Shown here: positions 9,786 to 19,166 of the stretch, one piece after another
Layout of the letters: every line of letters starts with the position of its first letter
Numbering within the stretch: position 1 is the first letter of the stretch
Assembly: GCA_016713825.1 (NCBI GenBank)
Contig: JADJOJ010000005.1
Span: 1 to 64,000 of the forward strand
Length of the DNA stretch: 64,000 nucleotides
From: Candidatus Leptofilum gracile
Lineage (GTDB): Bacteria; Chloroflexota; Anaerolineae; Promineifilales; Promineifilaceae
Reading direction: 5' to 3'
Notes under the pieces: generated by a model
The model's input: the letters and a program-made list of their open reading frames with translations, nothing else
Database searches by the model: none
What the model was told of the DNA's origin: nothing
Made by a program: the position numbers and the translations under genes

Positions 9786-10127
9786 ATGACGTTTCGCAAT
9801 GACGAAACGATTCAATGTGAGCGCTGCGGACGCCATTTCACGTGGAGCTACGGCGAGCAGCGATTTTATCGCGAGAGAAACCTGCATCGCCCCAAACGTT
9901 GCCCCAAGTGCCGGGCGATTGTAAACGCTGAACGGGATCCCATTCAGCATGTGCCTCCCGTATTGCCTCCACAACCCCAAACGAAGCGACCACGGGAAAA
10001 AGCACCATTACCAGTGGAACGGCCGTCTTGGTGGAACCCTTCACAGCATAAAAACAATGTTGTTCTAGGGCTGCTCATTTTCCTTTTTGTCGTGGCGTTG
10101 GTGGTTTTACTGGTTGTTATGTTTTGA
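9786..10127 (+). CDS. Zinc-ribbon membrane-anchored protein
   Basis: A 113-residue protein with an N-terminal zinc ribbon: C-E-R-C in ETIQCERCGRHFTW and C-P-K-C in KRCPKCRAIVNAERD. The aromatic pattern GEQRFYRERNLHRPKRC matches the probable zinc-ribbon domain family often found in small bacterial proteins. A Pro-rich linker leads to one C-terminal membrane helix, NVVLGLLIFLFVVALVVLL, so the ribbon is probably cytoplasmic and tail-anchored. It overlaps the next gene by four bases, suggesting co-translation with the acetyltransferase. Function unknown. Confidence 0.7.
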   Translation: MTFRNDETIQCERCGRHFTWSYGEQRFYRERNLHRPKRCPKCRAIVNAERDPIQHVPPVLPPQPQTKRPREKAPLPVERPSWWNPSQHKNNVVLGLLIFLFVVALVVLLVVMF

Positions 10128-10606
10128 GGTGGCAAAGAAACTTGAAAGTAGCTATCGAAGGCCCGTTGCTAAACCAATCACACCTGTGCGAGCCGATTTT
10201 GCGGGCGCTGCCGGACTGGTTTGGCATTGAAGAAGCCAATCAGCAGTACGTGGCCGATACGGCCGTTCTCCCCACCTTTCTCGCTTTCAACCAAAACAAC
10301 CCCGTTGGCTTCCTCACCCTCAAGCAGCACACCCCCTACGCCGCCGAAATTCACGTGATGGCCGTTTTGCCCGATTGGCACCGGCATGGCGTGGGGCGGG
10401 CGCTGCTGGCCGCCAGCGAAGCATATTTGCGGACACAGCACGTAGAATTTTTGCAGGTAAAAACGCTCAGTTCCCGCGATCCTGATGAGGGATACGGCCG
10501 TACCCGCCAATTCTACCTGGCCGCGGGCTTTCGGCCTCTGGAAGAGTTCCCCACCCTCTGGGGCGAAGCCAACCCTTGCCTTCAGCTCATCAAACATCTG
10601 GCTTAG
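10124..10606 (+). CDS. GNAT family N-acetyltransferase
   Basis: A GNAT acetyltransferase of about 160 residues. The acetyl-CoA binding motif is clear in HVMAVLPDWHRHGVGRALL (H-R-H-G-V-G), followed by YLRTQHVEFLQVKTLS and the C-terminal GRTRQFYLAAGFRPLEEF. The first residues before LKVAIEGPLL are not conserved-looking, so the true start may be the TTG near 10142. Substrate unknown. A perfect 16-bp-arm hairpin lies just after the stop. Confidence 0.85.
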   Translation: MRWQRNLKVAIEGPLLNQSHLCEPILRALPDWFGIEEANQQYVADTAVLPTFLAFNQNNPVGFLTLKQHTPYAAEIHVMAVLPDWHRHGVGRALLAASEAYLRTQHVEFLQVKTLSSRDPDEGYGRTRQFYLAAGFRPLEEFPTLWGEANPCLQLIKHLA

Positions 10607-10617
10607 AACCCACCGCT

Positions 10618-10650
10618 AGATTGGGCCATTCTTCAAGAATGGCCCAATCT
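10618..10650 (+). terminator. Perfect hairpin after GNAT gene
   Basis: AGATTGGGCCATTCTT (10618-10633), one C, then AAGAATGGCCCAATCT (10635-10650). The arms are fully complementary with a minimal loop. There is no strong T tract, so it is either a bidirectional terminator or a short palindromic element. Confidence 0.6.
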
Positions 10651-10677
10651 GCTTTCCGCCAATCTCAACCCGGCACT

Positions 10678-10820
10678 TTTGTACTTTTTCGCGGTATGGT
10701 ATAGTTTTTCCAGCCAGCCAAACCGGCAAGAGGTAATTGAGTAATTGGGTAATTGGTTCGATTAATTACCCAATTACTCAATTACCAATTACCAAACAAA
10801 CCCAGGCAAAAAAGGTGTCT
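10678..10820 (+). promoter_or_regulatory. Putative promoter and repeat upstream of RM gene
   Basis: TTGTAC at about 10679 and TGGTATAGT at about 10697 give a plausible -35 and extended -10 with a short spacer. Between this and the ATG at 10821 lies a TAATTGGGTAATTGG-type repeat (10734-10797). Confidence 0.35.
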
Positions 10821-13168
10821 ATGTCGGTTCAACTTATTCAGCAATACCACGCCCAGGTGCAAAAAATCATCCGCTACGGCGGCAGCCGCAAAGAAAGCTC
10901 CGTGCGCAAACCGTTTCAGGATTTGCTGGAAGCGTACGCCCGCCAGCGCAACCTGGAAATGATCGCCGAGCTGGATTACCGCACCCGCACCGGACGCACC
11001 ATCTACCCCGACGGCACGCTGAAAGACGCCCTGCGCCAGGATTGGGGCTACTGGGAAAGCAAAGACGAGGCCGATGACCTCGACGTGGAAATTGAGAAGA
11101 AGTTTGCCAAAGGGTACCCCTGCAACAACATTTTATTTGAGGATACGCAAACGGCCGTTCTCTACCAGGCCTGTGAAGAAGTCGCCCGCGTCGATTTTTT
11201 GGACGCCGCTGCCCTGGACGCGCTGCTGACTAAATTTGTTAGCTACGAAAGCCGCGAGGTGCGCGAATTCCGCGAAGCGATTGAAAACTTCACCCGCGAC
11301 ATCCCCGCCCTGGGCGAAATGCTGCGCGAAGCGATCCGCGAACAGTTTGAGCAGAACAGTAAATTCCAAAAAGCGGCCAAAGATTTTCTGGAGCTGTGCC
11401 AGGAAGCGATCAACCCCAGCATGGAGACAACCGACGTGCGCGAAATGATCGTGCAGCACGTGCTCACCGAAGATATTTTTGTCACCGTGTTCGACGAGCC
11501 GCAGTTCCACCGCGAAAACATCATTGCCCATGAGCTGGGCCAGGTGGTGGGCACCTTTTACAGCGGGCAGGTGCGGCGGCAGATTGACGCCAGAATCGAA
11601 GGCTACACCCGGGCCATCAAAGCCCGCGCCGCCCAGATTTACAACCACCAGGAAAAGCAAAAATTCCTCAAGGTGCTGTACGAAAACTTCTACAAAGCGT
11701 ACAACCCCAAAGCCGCCGACCGCCTGGGCATTGTCTACACCCCCAACGAGATTGTGCGCTTTATGATTGAAGCGGCTGATCATTTGTGCTTTAAACATTT
11801 TGGCCGCACGCTGGGCGACCCCGGCGTAGAGATTTTGGACCCGGCTACCGGCACCGGCACCTTCATCACCGAGCTGATTGAATATTTGCCGCCGCACCAG
11901 CTGGCGCACAAATACAAACACGAACTGCACTGCAACGAAGTGGCCATTTTGCCCTACTACATTGCCAACCTGAACATTGAATACACCTACAAGCAAAAGA
12001 TGGGCGCGTATGAACCGTTTGAAAACATTGTTTTTGTAGACACGCTGGACAACATGGGCTTTAAGACCGGCTACGTGCGCCAGCTGGGGCTGTTTGGCCT
12101 GACCGACGAAAACAGCGAGCGCATCGAGCGGCAAAACAAGCGGGACATCTCCGTCATCATTGGCAACCCGCCGTACAATGCGTGGCAAGAAAACTTCAAC
12201 ATGCAAAATGCTAACCGACCCTACAAAGAAGTTGACCAGCGCATCAAGGACACCTACATCAAACATGGCACGGCGCAAAACCAGATAGCCGTTTACGATA
12301 TGTACACACGCTTTTACAGATGGGCTTCGGACAGAATTGGCGAAGAAGGAATTATTAAGTAGGTATTGCAATTATGTTCTTGGTTCGCAGCAAGAATGTC
12401 CAAAAAACAAAATGCATGATAAACCACATACATCCCTGCGATATTCGAGCAACCAGATACGAAAAATTAGCCTTTCTACGTGAACATCCTTTTCGAAAGA
12501 TACATTTTGAGCATGTGACACCGAATAAAACCATAATTGGATTAATCTAACCGATAACGATTTTGACGATTTTCTGTCAATAGCAACCAAAGATGTGAAA
12601 AGTGGTAGAGGGAAAGAGGCCATTTTTCAATCCTTTTCACGGGGAGTTGAAACCACACGCGATGAATGGGTCTACGATTTTAGTGAGAATAATCTTGAAA
12701 AAGCAGGTACTTTATTGATTTATACAATCGGGATGTTGAAAATTACTGAAGTTTTCAAGAGAAGCATGTTGATAGTCAATTGAATTACAAAATTAAATGG
12801 TCAGTAGTCTCAAAGAATTTCCAGAGGCAGAAAATTTTACGAACGATCGCAGATTTTCGAAAGTTTGTATCGCCCTTTTGTGAAAATGCATCTTTATTTC
12901 GGTGAGGGCGTTATTCATCGTCCAGGGCAAAACCCTTCCTTTTTTCCCAAAAATGACTCTGATAATCTTGTGATTTCCTTCACCGATTCTGGTTCAGAAA
13001 AACCATTTATGACACTTGTCAGTGATCATCTGGCTGATTTGCATGTTGTGGGTGCGGGGTGCAGCGCACAATGTTTGCCCCTCTATCGCTACGACGACCT
13101 GGGCAACCGCATCGACAACATTACCGACTGGGCGCTGCGCCAGTTCCAGCAGCAATACGCCGCCACCC

Positions 13169-13201
13169 AACCTCCCGGAGGTTCCGAACCTCCGGGAGGT
13201 T
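13169..13201. repeat. AACCTCCSGGAGGTT pair inside RM coding sequence
   Basis: Two palindromes, 13169-13183 and 13187-13201, are inserted in frame and translate as Q-P-P-G-G-S-E-P-P-G-G-L. The element is the same as at 1434-1489 and 20514-20568. Confidence 0.85.
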
Positions 13202-13478
13202 TAACGAAACAAGACATCTTCCACTACGTCTACGCCGTCCTGCACCACCCCGCCTACCGCGCCAAATACCAGCTCAACCTCAAGCGCGAATTCCCCCGCA
13301 TCCCCTTCTACGACGACTTCTGGCAGTGGGCCGCCTGGGGCCAGCAGCTCATGCAGCTCCACCTCAACTACGAAACCATCACCCCCTACCCGCTAGAGCG
13401 CGACGACAAAGACCCGGAAACCACGCGCACGGCCTACAAAGCCCGCCTCAAAGCGATCAAGGACGCAGCGCCAGGTAC

Positions 13479-13499
13479 GGGCGACCCGCCGGGTCGCCC
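13479..13499. repeat. GGGCGACCC-GCC-GGGTCGCCC palindrome inside RM coding sequence
   Basis: A 9-bp perfect inverted repeat with a 3-base centre inside the RM reading frame, translated within A-P-G-T-G-D-P-P-G-R-P-Y-G. It looks like an inserted interspersed palindrome because it interrupts an otherwise charged helix region. Confidence 0.6.
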
Positions 13500-13767
13500 C
13501 TACGGCAGCATCGAAATCGACACCCTCACCACCCTCAGCGGCATCCCCGCCGAAGCGTGGGAGTACCAGCTGGGCAACCGCTCCGCCCTGGAATGGGTGC
13601 TGGACCGCTACAAAGAGCGCACCCCCAAAGACCCCACCATCCGCGAGCAGTTCAACACCTACCGCTTCCGCGACTATAAAGAACAGGTCATCGACCTGCT
13701 GGCCCGCGTCTGCACCGTCAGCGTCGAAACCATGCGCATCATCCACCAAATGCCGGATGACAGCTAA

Positions 13768-13802
13768 AAGATTACAAAAGTCTCCGAGACTTTTGTAATC
13801 TT
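13768..13802 (+). terminator. Perfect 17-bp hairpin directly after RM stop codon
   Basis: AAGATTACAAAAGTCTC, one C, then GAGACTTTTGTAATCTT: a perfect palindrome starting right after the TAA. It probably ends transcription of the RM gene and shields the toxin-antitoxin pair. Confidence 0.75.
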
Positions 13803-13835
13803 GGCGGCCTGCTTTCCCAGTTTGGTACCATTTTG

Positions 13836-13841
13836 TATAAT
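13836..13841 (+). promoter_or_regulatory. -10 box TATAAT for toxin-antitoxin operon
   Basis: A consensus TATAAT in GTACCATTTTGTATAATGCA lies about 48 bases before the antitoxin start at 13889. No clear -35 hexamer at the ideal distance. Confidence 0.5.
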
Positions 13842-13888
13842 GCAAGGGATTCGATTTTTCATACTATCGTTCGATGAGGGAAATGCCC

Positions 13889-14140
13889 ATGACAACTATG
13901 GCATCAATTGAAATTCCAAAAGATATTCTCCGGGCTACACGGATGACGCCCGCTGAGCTAAAAGTGGAGCTGGCCATCACGCTGTTCCGGGGTAATAAAC
14001 TTTCCTTTGGCAAAGCGCGGGAAATGGCTGACATGGATGCCTGGACGTTCCAACAATTGCTTGGTAGTCGCGGCATTTCTCCACATTATGATGTTTCGGA
14101 TTACGAAGAAGATTTAGCCACGATATCTGAAATGGAATGA
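13889..14140 (+). CDS. UPF0175 family antitoxin
   Basis: A small protein of about 83 residues in the UPF0175 family, the usual antitoxin partner of DUF3368 PIN toxins. Visible are SIEIPKDILRATRMTPAELK and KLSFGKAREMADMDAWTFQ, a helix-turn-helix-like segment that would bind the operon promoter. I chose the ATG at 13889 because AGGGAA lies six bases upstream; an ATG at 13874 is also in frame. It overlaps the toxin start in ATGA at 14137-14140. Confidence 0.85.
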   Translation: MTTMASIEIPKDILRATRMTPAELKVELAITLFRGNKLSFGKAREMADMDAWTFQQLLGSRGISPHYDVSDYEEDLATISEME

Positions 14141-14625
14141 TAGTTGTTAGCGATACCTCCACCCTCATCAACCTTGCCAGGCTTGGCGAACTAGAGCTGT
14201 TACAAAAGCTATATGACGAAATTCATGTTCCAACGGCCGTTTGGCATGAAGTCGTGGAGAAAGGCCGCGGCAAGCCAGGTGCGGCAAATATTGAGAAAGC
14301 TCCCTGGATTACAGTTAGAAATGTCTCTAATCAGGAATTTGTAAAGGCTTTGCGCCAAGATTTAGATGCAGGAGAATCTGAAGCGATTGCTTTGGCGTTA
14401 GAGTTGCAGGCTGATTTGCTGTTGATGGATGAGCGTTTGGGGCGAGCCACGGCACAATACTTCGGCTTAAAATATATTGGTTTGCTCGGTGTTTTGGTTT
14501 TGGCTAAGAAAAAGAGCCATATTCCAGAAATACGCCCCTTGATCAACAGGCTGAGAAACGAGGTTGGTTTTTACATCTCGGAAGCCCTTTATAAACGTGT
14601 CCTTGAGGATGCAAGTGAAAAATGA
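14137..14625 (+). CDS. DUF3368 PIN-domain toxin
   Basis: A 162-residue PIN-like protein of the DUF3368 type, expected to be an RNase toxin neutralised by the upstream UPF0175 protein. The acidic active site is seen in VVSDTSTLINLARLGE (Asp), DLDAGESEAIALALE (Glu) and ADLLLMDERLGRATAQ (Asp-Glu). The start overlaps the antitoxin stop. The end is followed within 20 bases by the convergent DoxX-like gene. All catalytic acids are present, so the pair looks intact. It could stabilise this accessory region. Confidence 0.9.
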   Translation: MIVVSDTSTLINLARLGELELLQKLYDEIHVPTAVWHEVVEKGRGKPGAANIEKAPWITVRNVSNQEFVKALRQDLDAGESEAIALALELQADLLLMDERLGRATAQYFGLKYIGLLGVLVLAKKKSHIPEIRPLINRLRNEVGFYISEALYKRVLEDASEK

Positions 14626-14644
14626 TTGATTGGATGAGGTTGTT

Positions 14645-15007
14645 TTAAACTTCTTCTTCAGTCATCCCTTTCGCCAAACCAATCAACCCAAACTGGGCAA
14701 TGAGGCGCAAAACGGCCGTCCACCTCCGTCCCCCCGCCACTGGCTTCTCCCGAAAAATATCCACCACGTGCAGCGGCAAAAAGAGCAGCATCAGCCCCAG
14801 CGTGCCCTGGGCGGCCAGCTTGCGCCACCGCGCCTGCCACAAGCCCACCGCCAGCAGTAGCTCCACCAGGCCAGAGAGGTAGACCAGAAACGGCCGTCCC
14901 GGCACCCCCTTCGGAATCAGCAACACAAAAATACGCGGCGACAAAAAATGCGCAATGCCAGAGCCAATAAAAGCAATCGTAAACCCAATCCGAGAATACC
15001 GATTCAT
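14645..15007 (-). CDS. DoxX-like membrane protein
   Basis: About 120 residues with four predicted membrane helices: RIGFTIAFIGSGIAHFLSP, PFLVYLSGLVELLLAVGLW, KLAAQGTLGLMLLFLPLHVV and TAVLRLIAQFGLIGLAKG. The helix pattern and the GxxE in LSGLVELLLAVGL match DoxX/DoxD-like proteins, whose members are linked to electron transport or redox homeostasis; the exact role is unknown. The ATG at 15007 is preferred; four extra N-terminal codons would be read from a TAATTGGG repeat. It follows sucB on the same strand after that repeat. Confidence 0.75.
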   Translation of the reverse strand: MNRYSRIGFTIAFIGSGIAHFLSPRIFVLLIPKGVPGRPFLVYLSGLVELLLAVGLWQARWRKLAAQGTLGLMLLFLPLHVVDIFREKPVAGGRRWTAVLRLIAQFGLIGLAKGMTEEEV

Positions 15008-15042
15008 CCAATTACCCAATTACCCAATTACCAATTACCCTT
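15007..15042. repeat. TAATTGGGTAATTGG repeat between sucB and DoxX-like gene
   Basis: Several CCAATTACCCAATTA units directly after the sucB stop. Same family as at 6944-6996, 10734-10797 and 21937-21985. Confidence 0.8.
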
Positions 15043-16259
15043 CCAGCAACAAACTCTCCGGGTCTTCAATCAACTCTTTCACCCGCACCAAAAACTGCAC
15101 CGCCTCACGGCCGTCTACAATGCGGTGGTCATAGCTCAGCGCCACGTACATGATGGGGCGAATCGCCACTTCACCGCCAACCACCACCGGGCGCTCCACG
15201 ATGTTGTGCAGCCCCAAAATGGCCACCTGCGGCGGATTCAATATCGGCGTGCTCAACATCGAGCCAAACACGCCGCCGTTGGTGATGGTAAAGGTGCCGC
15301 CGCGCAAATCGTCCAGCGTCAGCGACCCATCCTGCGACTTTTTAGCAAACTCCTTCGTCTGCTGCTCAATCTGGGCAAAGCTCATCCGGTCGGCGTCGCG
15401 CAAAACGGGCACCACCAGCCCCTCCTCCGCGCCCACGGCAATGCCAATGTCGTAGTAGCTTTTCAGCACCATCTCGTCGCCGTCAATCTCCGCATTCAGC
15501 CGGGGGAACGCTTTCAGCGCTCCCACGGTCGCCTTCACAAAGAAGGAGGTAAAGCCCACTTTGACGCCGTGCCGCTGCACAAACGCATCTTGCCGCCGCT
15601 TGCGCAGTTCCATCACGGCAAGCATGTCGATCTCGTTGAAGGTGGTGAGCATAGCGGCCGTTTGCTGCGCTTCCACCAGCCGGGCGGCAATGGTGCGGCG
15701 GCGGCGCGACATTTTGACGCGCTCCTCGCGGATCGGCCTGGCGGCTGGGAGCGGGCGGCGCAGGGGCTTGCGGGCGGGCCTTTCGGCCGGTTTGGCGTTG
15801 GCGAGATCGGTTGGGCCGATTCCAACAGCCTGGCCACATCGTTTTTGGTCACCTTGCCGCCGGGGCCGCTGCCCTTGACCCTGGTCACGTCCACCCCTTC
15901 TTCGCTGGCCATGCGCTGGGCGACGGGGGTGATTTTTTCGGCGGCGGCCACATTTGGGCGGCTGGAGGGTTCGCTTGGGCCGTTTTTCCGGCGCGGCGTT
16001 TGCCTGCGAGGCTGGCGCTGCCGTTGGGCTCGATGATGCCCAGCACATCGCCCACCTGCACATCTTCACCGGAGGCGACCAAAATTTTGCCCAGCACGCC
16101 CGACGATTCCGCGCCGACTTCCACGTCTACCTTGTCGGTTTCCAGCTCCACCAGCACGTCGCCCAAATTCACGGCGTCCCCTTCTTTTTTTAGCCATTCA
16201 CCCACGGTTGCTTCCACAACCGATTCGCCCATTTGTGGTACTTTAATTTCGATACTCAT
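15038..16259 (-). CDS. sucB: Dihydrolipoyl succinyltransferase, E2 of 2-oxoglutarate dehydrogenase (frameshifted)
   Basis: The E2 core enzyme that passes succinyl groups from E1 to CoA. Three domains appear in order in three frames: a lipoyl domain (16259 to about 15980) with ELETDKVDVEV, where Lys carries lipoate; a peripheral subunit-binding domain (about 15970-15810) with ITPVAQRMASEEGVDVTRVKG; and the acetyltransferase-type catalytic domain (about 15780-15038) ending with ALSYDHRIVDGREAV, the His and Asp of the active site. Frame changes near 15970 (a C run) and about 15800 are likely indel errors. It lies downstream of sucA on the same strand. Lipoylation would depend on LipB/LipA encoded at 49-51 kb. 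Confidence 0.9.
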
Positions 16260-16329
16260 TGGTTCCTCGTTATTGAGAGTGGCAGGTTAGAGGTTGCAGG
16301 TTGCAGGTGCAAAATAGACTTGCCACTTT

Positions 16330-19162
16330 TCACTTCTCACTTCTCACTTGTTCAAACGCATACTCTGTAATCGCCTGCTGGTTGCGGCGGTGCCAGGCGC
16401 TGGAGCCTTCGGCGGGGCTGGAGCGGGCGGGGCGGCCGATGTAGCGTAGGGGGGAAACGGCCGTTCACCACCCCCTCCAACCGCCAGCGCATAAACTCCC
16501 AGCTACCCATGTTGGCCGGTTCCTCTTGCAGCCACACCACCTCTTCCAAATTCGGATAACGGCTTAACACCGCCTCGATTTCCGCTTCGGGGAAGCTGTA
16601 CAGCTGCTCCACACGGGCCAGCGCCACATGAAAGTTGTCTTTTGTCTCCTGCACCGCCGCCAAATCCACATACACCTTGCCGCTGCACAGCACCAGGCGG
16701 CGCACCCCGGCGGCGTTGTCGTCGGTCGTCTTGGGGTCGTCGATCACCGGCTGCCAGCCGCCTTCGGCCAGTTCGGCCAGGGTGGAGGCAGACAGCGGAT
16801 GGCGCAGCAGGCTCTTCGGCGTCAGCACAATCAGCGGCAGCGGATCGGTAACCAGCAGCAGCGCCTGCCGCCGCAGCAGATGAAAATATTGGGCGGCGGT
16901 GGTGGGGTAGGCGATGCGCATGTTGGTTTTGGCCGCCAGCTGCAAAAAGCGCTCCAGCCGGGCCGACGAATGGTCTGGCCCCTGCCCCTCGTAGCCGTGC
17001 GGCAGCAGCAGCACCAGCGACGGCGTCTGCTCCCACTTCGCGTAGCCGCTGACCACGTATTCGTCAATAATCGCCTGGGCGGTGTTGATGAAGTCGCCGT
17101 ACTGCGCTTCCCAAACCACCAGCCGCTCTGGCGCTTCGATGTTGTAGCCGTACTCAAAGCCAATCGCCGCATTTTCCGTCAGCGGGCTGTTGCGGATTTC
17201 GAAGGCGGCTTTGGCCTGGGGAATGTGCTGGAGGGGGATGTAGACACGGCCGTTTTCCCCATCCCGCAGCAAAGCATGACGGTGGCTAAAGGTGCCCCGC
17301 TCCACGTCTTCACCCGTCAGGCGGATAGGGGTGCCGTCGGCCAAAATGGAGGCCAGGGCCAAATCTTCGGCCGTGGCCCAATCGACGCTGCGCGCGGCGG
17401 CATCGTCCAGGCCGGTGCGCCGCTTTTGCATAGCGCGGGCCAGCTTGGGGTTCACGTTAAAGTCGGACGGGGTTTCCAGCAACGATTGGTTCAGTTCACG
17501 GAGGGTGGGGATGGGAACGGCCGTCTCCACCGTTTTGGCCGCGCCTTTTGGCGGCAGCTCCGCCTGCGGCTCCAGCGAGTCGGCAATCTCCTCAATTTGG
17601 AGCGATTCGTACGTCTCTTGCAGCACGCCCAGCTTGGCCTCCACCAGCTTTTCTGGCTCGGCGGCGTCGATGTCGCCGCGTTCAACCAGGGTGGTGGCCC
17701 ATTTTTGCCGCACCGTGGGCAGCGCATCCACCGCCCGGTACATGCGCGGCTGGGTGAAGCGCGGCTCGTCCCCTTCGTTGTGGCCGTAGCGCCGGTAGCC
17801 AATCAGGTCGATCAAAAAATCTTCCTGGAACGTTTGCCGGTAGGCGATGGCCAGCCGGGCCACCTCCAGGCACGCTTCCGGGTCGTCGGCATTCACGTGT
17901 ACGATGGGAATTTTGAACCCTTTGGCCAGATCGCTGGCGTAGCGGGTGCTGCGGCTGTTCCAGTAGTTGGTGGTAAACCCGACCTGGTTGTTGGCGATGA
18001 TGTGAATGGTGCCGCCCACGCGGTAGCCGCGCAGCCGATGCATGTTCAGCGTCTCCGCCACGATGCCCTGGCCCGAAAAAGCGGCATCGCCGTGAATGAG
18101 GATGGGCAGGGTGATGGAGTGGTTAAATTCGGGCTTGCCGGGCTGGTTCACCAGGGTGCCTGCGGCGCGGGCCATGCCCACCACCACCGGGTTCACGTGC
18201 TCCAGGTGGCTGGGGTTGGGGGCCATTTTGATGACCAGGTCGATGATGTTGTCGCCTTCAAAATCGACGGTGCGGTTGGCTCCGGCGTGGTACTTCACGT
18301 CACCGGTCCAGCCGCGATAGTTGCGCCCTTCGTACCGGTCTTGTTGGGCGGGGTCTTTGAACTGGGTGAGGATTTCGGCATACGGCCGTTGCAAAATATG
18401 AGCCAACACGTTCAGCCGCCCCCGGTGGGCCATGCCAATGGAAACGTTAAACACCTTGGCCTCGGCCGCCCCGCCGATGATTTCGTCCAGCATCGGCAGC
18501 ATCATGTCTAGCCCCTCAATCGAAAAGCGCGTCTTGCCGGGGAAGATGCGGTGCAGGAACAGCTCAAATGTCTCCACCTCGGTAAGGCGGCTGAGCAGGG
18601 CGTGGTTGTCGATGGGCGTTTGCGGCGGGCGGAAGCGGCGCGTTTCCACCATCTCTTGCAGCCACTGCCGCTCTTCCGGCACGCGCACGTGCGCATAATC
18701 AAAGCCGATGCTGGCGGAGTAGATTTGGCGCAAATTATCGATCGCCTCTTTGGCGTTGGCGGCGTTGGCCGCAGGTGGCCCGCCGATCAGGCTGGCGGGC
18801 AGGGCGGCCAAATCCGCCTCGGTAAGGTTGTGGGTCTCCAAATCCAGATCGGGGTCGCCGGGCGGGTTAAACAGCCCCAGCGGATCGATTTGGCTGGCCA
18901 TGTGGCCAAACTTGCGGATGCTTTGCGCCAGATTGACCACCCCCATGATTTTTTCGGGTTGGTAGCCGGGCGCTGAGCTGGGCAAAGCGGGGGCTGTACT
19001 TGCCGGAGGATGCCCATTTTGCCCAAACTCAGTTGGTGGCTGCCACTGGGCAAACTGCGCCCGCGTGGCCGCATCCACCGAATTGGGGTCTTGTTGATAT
19101 TTTTCGTACAGTTCCAAAATGTAGCCAGCGTTTGGCCCATGGAACTCTTGCCAGATATTCAT
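16330..19162 (-). CDS. sucA: 2-oxoglutarate dehydrogenase E1 component
   Basis: The thiamine-diphosphate decarboxylase of the 2-oxoglutarate dehydrogenase complex, about 940 residues. Recognisable parts: N-terminal MNIWQEFHGPNAGYILELYE; GMAHRGRLNVLAHILQRPY; HGDAAFSGQGIVAETLNM; RRYGHNEGDEPRFTQPRMY; and in the transketolase-like half LLPHGYEGQGPDHSSARLE. The frame breaks in a C run near 16455; the other frame gives LRYIGRPARSSPAEGSSAW and continues to a stop at 16330-16332, restoring a normal C-terminus. The ATG at 19162 is preferred over the TTG at 19183. It starts four bases after the MFS gene, so the two share a transcript. Confidence 0.95.
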
Positions 19163-19166
19163 AAAT

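Larger units (their letters stand above)
10821..13767 (+). pseudogene. Restriction nuclease-adenine methyltransferase fusion, decayed
   Basis: A single-chain nuclease-methylase resembling Type IIG or the non-helicase part of Type ISP enzymes. The N-terminal half (10821-12362, 513 residues) has a putative nuclease site in GYWESKDEADDLDVEIEKK, methyltransferase motif I in EILDPATGTGTFITELIE and catalytic motif IV in IIGNPPYNAW, the N6-adenine type. The stop at 12360 coincides with a missing block: the text jumps to VGIAIMFLVRSKNVQK, so an estimated 60-70 residues are lost. Further indels follow at about 12548, 12700 and 12850; the target-recognition part runs 12865-13767. Two palindromic repeats are inserted in frame (13169-13201, 13479-13499). 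It has only one ACGGCCGT site. Probably non-functional. Confidence 0.8.

Noticed and set aside
15150..18511. Long plus-strand frames opposite sucB and sucA
   Set aside because: They have His/Gln/Arg-rich composition typical of antisense frames in GC-rich genes.
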